Below, in pieces: positions 14,753-19,511 of a stretch of 19,511 bases of DNA (position 1 is its first letter; every line of letters starts with the position of its first letter). A program made the position numbers and the translations under genes. The notes under the pieces were generated by a model, which saw only the letters and a program-made list of their open reading frames with translations, was not told the origin of the DNA and did not search any database. The stretch comes from JBLNBN01 sp050260015 (GTDB lineage: Bacteria > Bacteroidota > Ignavibacteria > Kapaibacteriales > UBA2268): positions 1 to 19,511 of the forward strand of contig JBLNBN010000048.1 of NCBI GenBank assembly GCA_050260015.1, read 5' to 3'.

Positions 14753-15811
14753 TTATACTTTTATCGATAAATTCATAGCGGCTGCGAAAACTTCGTCGGT
14801 CGAAATTCGCCGCAGGCAGACGTTCTCACCGCGCTCGCAGCGGTCGGGGTAGATGTATTGCCTGCAGGGGCGGCAGTCCACATGCTTCTTTATAATATGA
14901 ACGCGTTCGCCTAAGGGGCGAATCCGCTCGTATTCCCCCGGGCCCCACAGGACGATAGTATTCCTGCCGAATAGATTCGCTACGTGCGCCGGACCTGAGT
15001 CGTTGCCGACGAATAGGCTGCACGTTTTAATTCTGTCGAAGAAGTCCTCGAGGCTCGCGGGATTGTAAACCTTAAAGCCGCCGCTATCTGCTTCTTTAGA
15101 AAAGTATTCGAACAGATCCTCCTCGAAGGAGCCGACGAGCAGTTCCACTTTTTTCCCTTGTTCGACGAGCCTTTTGGCAAGCTCCAACCAGCGTTCGGGC
15201 ATCCACCGGCGCGGCTTCCACTTAGCGCCGGGATGCAATGCGATCCGCCCGTCGCCGGGCGAGTTCGCGAAAGGGGAGAAGTCGACATCGAAATCGCTCT
15301 CCCCCAGGCGAATCGTATTTAAAAATCGGTCGTGGATATGCTCGCCCTTTCGCTGCTCGTAAACCGCGTCGAAGATGAACTTTCCCCGCGAAAAGCTTTT
15401 ATCGTTATCCCAGTAGGCGTATTTATTTGCTTTTCTTATCAACGAGGCGGCATAGACCGCGTTTCGCGGAACTGAAAAGCAGTATGCCCGGGCGATGTTG
15501 CGCCTTTTAAGATTTAATAATTCTTCCGGCGGCGCCTGGTCGAGCGAATATTTTTCCGGAACTGCTATTATTTCCATACCGGGAAAGAAGTATTTCCAGA
15601 AGCTCTTCAAGCCGGCCGGGCAGATCATAGTAACTTTTTCGCTCCGCTTGCCGAGGGCGCGGACGAACGGCGCGAGCAACGCCGCGTCGCCCATCCCCGC
15701 AAGTTGAATAACAGCGACGGCGTCCCCGCAAATTTTTTTGCGGGAGAGCCTTGCGCCGAAGCATTCGGCGAAGAACCTGCGCTTCCTGGCGAGCGATTTC
15801 GTAATGCTCAA
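14753..15811 (-). CDS. Glycosyltransferase family 9, heptosyltransferase-like
   Basis: Product of 352 residues of the GT9 (ADP-heptose:LPS heptosyltransferase) family, a cytoplasmic GT-B enzyme that would add a sugar to lipopolysaccharide core or a related glycan. Landmarks are A-V-I-Q-L-A-G-M-G-D (33-42), the donor-site H-P-G-A-K-W-K-P-R-R-W (193-203), V-G-N-D-S-G-P-A-H (268-276) and the C-terminal cysteines C313, C316, C325 and C332 in C-R-P-C-x8-C-x6-C, a spacing common in GT9 proteins. No ATG fits the N-terminus; the start is TTG at 15809-15811, one base after the stop of the upstream gene, so translation is probably coupled. It could be a heptosyltransferase of LPS core or an unassigned GT9 enzyme; the acceptor is unknown. 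It ends at the pyrG-side terminator. Confidence 0.85.
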   Translation of the reverse strand: MSITKSLARKRRFFAECFGARLSRKKICGDAVAVIQLAGMGDAALLAPFVRALGKRSEKVTMICPAGLKSFWKYFFPGMEIIAVPEKYSLDQAPPEELLNLKRRNIARAYCFSVPRNAVYAASLIRKANKYAYWDNDKSFSRGKFIFDAVYEQRKGEHIHDRFLNTIRLGESDFDVDFSPFANSPGDGRIALHPGAKWKPRRWMPERWLELAKRLVEQGKKVELLVGSFEEDLFEYFSKEADSGGFKVYNPASLEDFFDRIKTCSLFVGNDSGPAHVANLFGRNTIVLWGPGEYERIRPLGERVHIIKKHVDCRPCRQYIYPDRCERGENVCLRRISTDEVFAAAMNLSIKV

Positions 15812-15812
15812 A

Positions 15813-18713
15813 TTATTCGCCGATTTTAATAAACTTGCCGAACGCAGTCTCGCCCCCGCCGATTAACTTAAAGAAATAAACGCCTTCGGGAAGCGAAGCT
15901 ATCGAAGCCGTAACGACGGTGCGCTCCGCGCCGATTTCGTATGGAGCGTAAACAAGCTCGCCCATCGAGTTCATTAGTTCGAAACGAGCTCCCGGGGGAA
16001 TTTCCTTTTCGAATTTAACGTTTACGGAAACGTTCGCCGGGTTAGGGAATACCTTGGAAGCTTCTATGGCGCGCTCGCTTACTGAAACCGCCCCGTTGAT
16101 TTCGATGTCGTCCAGGTACCACCCCAATGAATTTATCACCGCATTGGCGCGGAAGATGAAGCGAACTACGACCGGTTCGTGATTTGTAAGATTGACAGAG
16201 AATTTTTCCTGCTTCCAATCGTCGGCGGTCAATTTTTTGTCGCCCCAGCTAGCCTTGGTCGCGGCGTTAAATATTATCGGCTTGCCGCTTTCGTCGGAAA
16301 TTTTATTCCATTTGTTATCGCCATAATAGCCCCATTCTACATAGGCCGAATCTCCCTTAGCTATTTCCGCTATATGCGCGAATTCGACAGTTAAACTGCC
16401 CTCGACCGAAGCTACGGGGTAGAGCGTGAGAGTATCGCGCTGGCCGTTCTCGTAGCTCTTCTTTGGAGCGTTGGAGTACGACATCGCGCCGTCGAAAGCT
16501 ATTTCGTTAGTCGCCTCCCAACCGCCCTTTACAAGGTATTTGGGCAGATTTTCCTCGACATTATCCGAATAGGAAAAGTCGAACGGGCCGACGTAAGTTT
16601 CCAGAGCGTTGGAGCGCGCGCTCTCGTTGCCTTCGGCATCAACCGCTACCGCCTCCACTCTATACCAGCCTTGCCCGGGAAATTCAATTGTTTGATTAAG
16701 AGTTGAATTTGTGTCCGTTGAATTTAATTCCTTCGTAAAGCTTTTCTTGCCGTCCAGGTAATAATCAATCGAAGCGAGATTCGACAGCGGGGTGACGGAA
16801 TCCGCGCGCATAGCGGGAAGCTTTGCGCCTACCGTATAATTAACGCGATCGTCGGACGCAACCCCGGTCAGGACGGGCGCCATAGGTTCCTTCGCTCCGC
16901 CGGGATAGCCGACGAGAGTTCTTTCCATGGATTGATAACCTTTATATTCCGCCTTAATCGCATAAAAATGCTTTGAATAATGAGCCAAACCGGTATCGAG
17001 GTAGTTCTTCGCGCCTATTGGCAATTGCGCTATAAGGACGGAGTCTCGGTACAGTAGCATCTTTACTGAATCGGCGATCATGGGCTTGTTAAAAACGGTG
17101 TTAACGGGATCCAGCCATTGTAACTTTAATTGTCCCGGGGCGTTCGGATCGATTACCGATTTGAACGCTAAAGGCGGTTCGGGGAGTCTCGTATTTACTA
17201 TCGCCGTAAATACGTCGCTGTCGGTTATGTTTTCAAACGTATTGCGCATATCGACCCATGAAGGGTAGACTATTCCGTCGTAGAACGCGCAGCCGGAGTA
17301 ATCCCCGGCGAAGGAGTTCCCTTGGAATGGATTGCGGCGCAGGTCGCTCCAGGCGGCCGAGGCGGGCTTATCTATCCATGTCTCGCCGCCGTCGGAGGAG
17401 TAGCTGACGTAGCACTCGGTCAGTAAATTCTCCGTATCGTTGCGGCTGTCGAGGTACATTATCGCCAGGTCGCCGGAGATCGGGTCCTGTGCTAGCCACT
17501 GCCAGAATTGGTCGTTAGTCGTGTCGCTGTGAACGATTTTCGGAGCGCTCCAGGTCTCGCCCTTATCCGTGGATTTGGAGAAGTAGATATTGGGTATGTT
17601 GTCCGCGGCCCATGTAAGGTAGAGATTTCCACGCGTAGGCGAGGCGCTTACGTCCGCCAATACTACCGGGTAAGCTTCGGCGCGGACCTTAACTTTTAGG
17701 GAGTGACGCCAGCCCTGCCCTTCCAGCAAGCGCGTAACGCCGAAGATGTTATAGCGTTGAATTAAGCGCGGCGCGGAGTATGTCTTTCCCCCGTCGAGAG
17801 ACTTAGCGAAACCGACCGCGTGCTCGATCCCGTCGTTCCATACTACGTATACCTCGCCGTTCGGCCCAGTAGTCGCCAGCGGGAAGCTCTGGCCGTAAGT
17901 CGTGTCCTCGCTCGTGCCGGAGAGGCGCGGGCTGATTCCAATAGGCGAGCTCCAGCTTTCGCCGCGATCGGTCGATTTGGATATTACTATCTGCGTGGCG
18001 GAGTCGCGCGGAGTAACGCGCTTCCAGGGGATATAGAGGTCGTGCCGATACGTGGAATTTTCCGAGTTGTCGACCTGTATATAATATTTATCTTCAAAAT
18101 TAGAATCGAGCGATTGTTGTCCTTGATGCACTATTACTTGCATGTGAGCTTTCCAGTTCTTTCCTTCGTCGGTTGTGCGCGCCATAAAGACGCCGTTCTC
18201 GCCCGTTAAAAGCCCGTTCTCGACAGCGATAGCTCCCATGCCGCCATAGACCAGGTATCCAGTCCCGTCCTTATCGAAAGCTACGGAAGGGTCGTTAGTC
18301 GAGCGCCAGCCTGAGAAAGGCTTGCCTAAATTAAGATTGATCCATGAGGCCCCGCCGTCGTCGGAAACGTAAACCCATGTCGAGGATTCTCCGCGGTAGT
18401 CCACCGCGGAGGCGATCAAATTCTTTGGATTTGTAAAATTAACGGCGATAGAAGATTCGTTCTGCATTTTATTCGGATCCGTGCCTTCGTTTACCGTCGC
18501 GCTTACGTCAAGGAAGTAGGGAAGCGGGGCAGGAGCTTCGAGCAACTGCGGCTCGCTTTTATATTTCTTCTTGTCGGGAGTCGGGTGCGCCGCCTCCATC
18601 AGCCTTCTATATGCGCCGCTCGCGCGCTCGCGCTCTTCCTGCAATTCATTCCCGCCTGAAAAGGCAAGCAGGGCAGGAAAAGCGAATAATAAAGAGTAAA
18701 TAATAATTTTCAT
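15813..18713 (-). CDS. Secreted Asp-box (BNR) repeat protein with T9SS type A sorting domain
   Basis: Product of 966 residues. A signal peptide (about residues 1-19) is followed by a beta-propeller-like region (about 85-510) with six Asp-boxes of the S/T-x-D-x-G-x-x-W type at about 117-124, 180-187, 247-254, 305-312 (Y in place of W), 381-388 and 439-446. Then comes a fibronectin-III-like region (about 515-715), a jelly-roll or MAM-like domain (about 725-880, ending G-W-Y-L-D-D-I-E-I-N-G) and a T9SS type A sorting domain (about 885-966, V-F-P-N-P-A-N, later L-P-E-G-V-Y-F-F-K-L). It should be exported by the type IX system and anchored at the surface. Asp-boxes occur in sialidases and in non-enzymatic propellers; I see no FRIP motif, so sialidase activity is not supported. 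A GAGGG lies just before the ATG. It forms a two-gene operon with the GT9 gene. Confidence 0.88.
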   Translation of the reverse strand: MKIIIYSLLFAFPALLAFSGGNELQEERERASGAYRRLMEAAHPTPDKKKYKSEPQLLEAPAPLPYFLDVSATVNEGTDPNKMQNESSIAVNFTNPKNLIASAVDYRGESSTWVYVSDDGGASWINLNLGKPFSGWRSTNDPSVAFDKDGTGYLVYGGMGAIAVENGLLTGENGVFMARTTDEGKNWKAHMQVIVHQGQQSLDSNFEDKYYIQVDNSENSTYRHDLYIPWKRVTPRDSATQIVISKSTDRGESWSSPIGISPRLSGTSEDTTYGQSFPLATTGPNGEVYVVWNDGIEHAVGFAKSLDGGKTYSAPRLIQRYNIFGVTRLLEGQGWRHSLKVKVRAEAYPVVLADVSASPTRGNLYLTWAADNIPNIYFSKSTDKGETWSAPKIVHSDTTNDQFWQWLAQDPISGDLAIMYLDSRNDTENLLTECYVSYSSDGGETWIDKPASAAWSDLRRNPFQGNSFAGDYSGCAFYDGIVYPSWVDMRNTFENITDSDVFTAIVNTRLPEPPLAFKSVIDPNAPGQLKLQWLDPVNTVFNKPMIADSVKMLLYRDSVLIAQLPIGAKNYLDTGLAHYSKHFYAIKAEYKGYQSMERTLVGYPGGAKEPMAPVLTGVASDDRVNYTVGAKLPAMRADSVTPLSNLASIDYYLDGKKSFTKELNSTDTNSTLNQTIEFPGQGWYRVEAVAVDAEGNESARSNALETYVGPFDFSYSDNVEENLPKYLVKGGWEATNEIAFDGAMSYSNAPKKSYENGQRDTLTLYPVASVEGSLTVEFAHIAEIAKGDSAYVEWGYYGDNKWNKISDESGKPIIFNAATKASWGDKKLTADDWKQEKFSVNLTNHEPVVVRFIFRANAVINSLGWYLDDIEINGAVSVSERAIEASKVFPNPANVSVNVKFEKEIPPGARFELMNSMGELVYAPYEIGAERTVVTASIASLPEGVYFFKLIGGGETAFGKFIKIGE

Positions 18714-18777
18714 ATCGCCCTCAACGTTTTAAGTTCAAATCTTTACCAAAATATAAAATTATGAAATTAAATCATAC
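18714..18777 (-). promoter_or_regulatory. Probable promoter region of the Asp-box protein gene
   Basis: The 64 bases between the terminator of the downstream-facing gene (18778-18806) and the ATG at 18713 must hold the promoter. On the minus strand it is AT-rich and contains a near-match to TAnnTTTG (TATATTTTGG), about 24 bases after a TTTTG. The match is not exact, so this is a region call rather than a site call. Confidence 0.3.
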
Positions 18778-18806
18778 AAAAAAAGGCGGCCCCTTCCGGA
18801 GCCGCC
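18778..18806 (-). terminator. Intrinsic terminator after the partial T9SS cargo gene
   Basis: On the minus strand a GGCGGC arm (18801-18806) pairs with GCCGCC (18785-18790) around a 10-base loop, followed by seven Ts (18778-18784). It lies 31 bases after the stop at 18837 and separates that gene from the Asp-box protein gene. Confidence 0.8.
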
Positions 18807-18836
18807 CATTTTATCTTACTCTGCTTGCCTTTCGGC

Positions 18837-19511
18837 TTATCTGACTATCGTAAGATTTCTCGTCTCGGCGTTATCGCCGTTCTTAACGACTACGGTGTAC
18901 GAGCCGGAGGCGAGGCGCGAAGCGTCCACGCGGACCGTCTTCGCCGAGCCGTTAAGCTCGCCGTCGAAGGCGGTGAGAACCAGCGCGCCGGAAGCGTCGT
19001 AGACTTCGACCGTCGCATGGCCCATGCCGGAGATCTCGAACTGCGAGAACGTCGAGGCGGGGTTCGGGCTCAAAGTCGAAAGCGCGAGAGCTTCCGTTTG
19101 CGAAGCCACCGTTACCTGGCGCTCGCCGGACAGGCGGCTCGAGCCGTCAAGGTCGACCATGCGCAGGCGGTAAGCGTACTTGCCCGGGGCGAGGTTCATG
19201 TCCGTGGCCGAGTAGTTGCGAGCCGTCGAGCTCTTGCCCGAAGCCGATACGCGGGCTACGGTCTCGAATTCGGGGGCGCCCGCCGTTACGGCGTCGGCGC
19301 GCTCGATCTCGAAGTGCGAGGAGTTCGTCTCGCTGGCCGTCGACCACGTTAAGTCTACGTTGCGGTTGCGAGCCTTGGCGTCGAAGGCCGTAAGCTCGAC
19401 CGGGATAACCGTTCCGCCGTTCGTCTCGATGAAGTCGAACGTGGCGCGGAAGATGCGCTCGAGGTCGCCTACGTGGCGCCAGTCGACGCCCAGGAAGACC
19501 ACGTTCTCGCG
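18837..19511 (-). CDS. C-terminal part of a T9SS-sorted secreted protein (partial at window edge)
   Basis: The frame stays open to the last base of the window, so 224 C-terminal residues are visible and the true start lies beyond it; the apparent GTG at 19502 is only an edge effect. From the left, about 35 residues (V-V-F-L-G-V-D-W, then F-D-F-I-E-T-N-G-G) look like the end of an alpha/beta domain. The stretch V-I-P-V-E-L-T-A-F-D-A-K follows, the usual linker to a fibronectin-III-like domain (with W-S-T-A-S-E-T-N-S-S-H-F-E-I-E-R-A), and then a T9SS type A sorting domain in the last 75 residues (L-S-P-N-P-A-S). It is a type IX secretion cargo; the activity of the missing N-terminal part is unknown. 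The gene is markedly more GC-rich than those in the first 4 kb. It ends with the terminator at 18778-18806. Confidence 0.85.
   Translation of the reverse strand, partial: RENVVFLGVDWRHVGDLERIFRATFDFIETNGGTVIPVELTAFDAKARNRNVDLTWSTASETNSSHFEIERADAVTAGAPEFETVARVSASGKSSTARNYSATDMNLAPGKYAYRLRMVDLDGSSRLSGERQVTVASQTEALALSTLSPNPASTFSQFEISGMGHATVEVYDASGALVLTAFDGELNGSAKTVRVDASRLASGSYTVVVKNGDNAETRNLTIVR

Noticed and set aside
15813..18713. Annotation as a sialidase
   Set aside because: Asp-boxes alone do not define a sialidase and no FRIP or catalytic Arg/Tyr pattern could be recognised.
18825..19352. 175-residue open frame on the plus strand opposite the partial T9SS cargo gene
   Set aside because: It is a shadow of the GC-rich minus-strand gene: Arg/Ala/Val-rich, without domains, while the minus strand has a clear sorting domain and linker.

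Overview
The window looks like a chromosome segment from an uncultured member of the Bacteroidota/Chlorobiota (FCB) lineage, with a Kapabacteria- or Ignavibacteria-like flavour. Three independent signs support this. Three proteins end in type IX secretion (T9SS) type A sorting domains with the P-N-P-A start. A near-perfect Bacteroidota-type promoter (TTTG, 19 bases, TAnnTTTG) lies before pyrG. The metal-related operon (HYC_CC_PP-like protein, TonB-dependent receptor, HMA protein) has a make-up known mainly from Bacteroidota. The phylum is an inference; there is no rRNA or tRNA gene here to settle it.

Layout. Positions 1 to about 960 have no gene and are a block of short palindromes and repeats. 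A forward operon (1006-3933) follows: two paralogous Cys-rich secreted proteins on either side of a T9SS-sorted propeller-like protein. Convergent to it is a reverse operon (7416 down to 4082) for a small CC-motif protein, a TonB-dependent receptor and a periplasmic HMA metal-binding protein. All three carry vicinal cysteine pairs, which suggests heavy-metal (probably copper) handling across the envelope. Divergent from it is a forward gene (7748-9220) for a lipoprotein with a trypsin-like protease domain.

The second half is more housekeeping. A tight reverse operon (12895 down to 9422) holds murC, a FemAB/GNAT-like transferase and a GT4 glycosyltransferase. It diverges from pyrG (13077-14696), which has its own promoter and terminator. 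Convergent to pyrG are a T9SS-sorted Asp-box (BNR) surface protein and a GT9 heptosyltransferase-like gene, which starts at TTG one base after its neighbour's stop. The window ends inside a T9SS cargo gene of which only the C-terminal part is visible.

Genes are organised as alternating convergent and divergent units. Each convergent junction has a strong hairpin terminator, two or three of them able to work both ways. The overall theme is the cell envelope: secreted and surface-anchored proteins, metal uptake or binding, peptidoglycan precursor synthesis and polysaccharide glycosyltransferases. The 5' third (1-4000) is visibly more AT-rich and its genes are unfamiliar, so it is the accessory part. 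From 9400 onward the genes are GC-richer and mostly conserved families.
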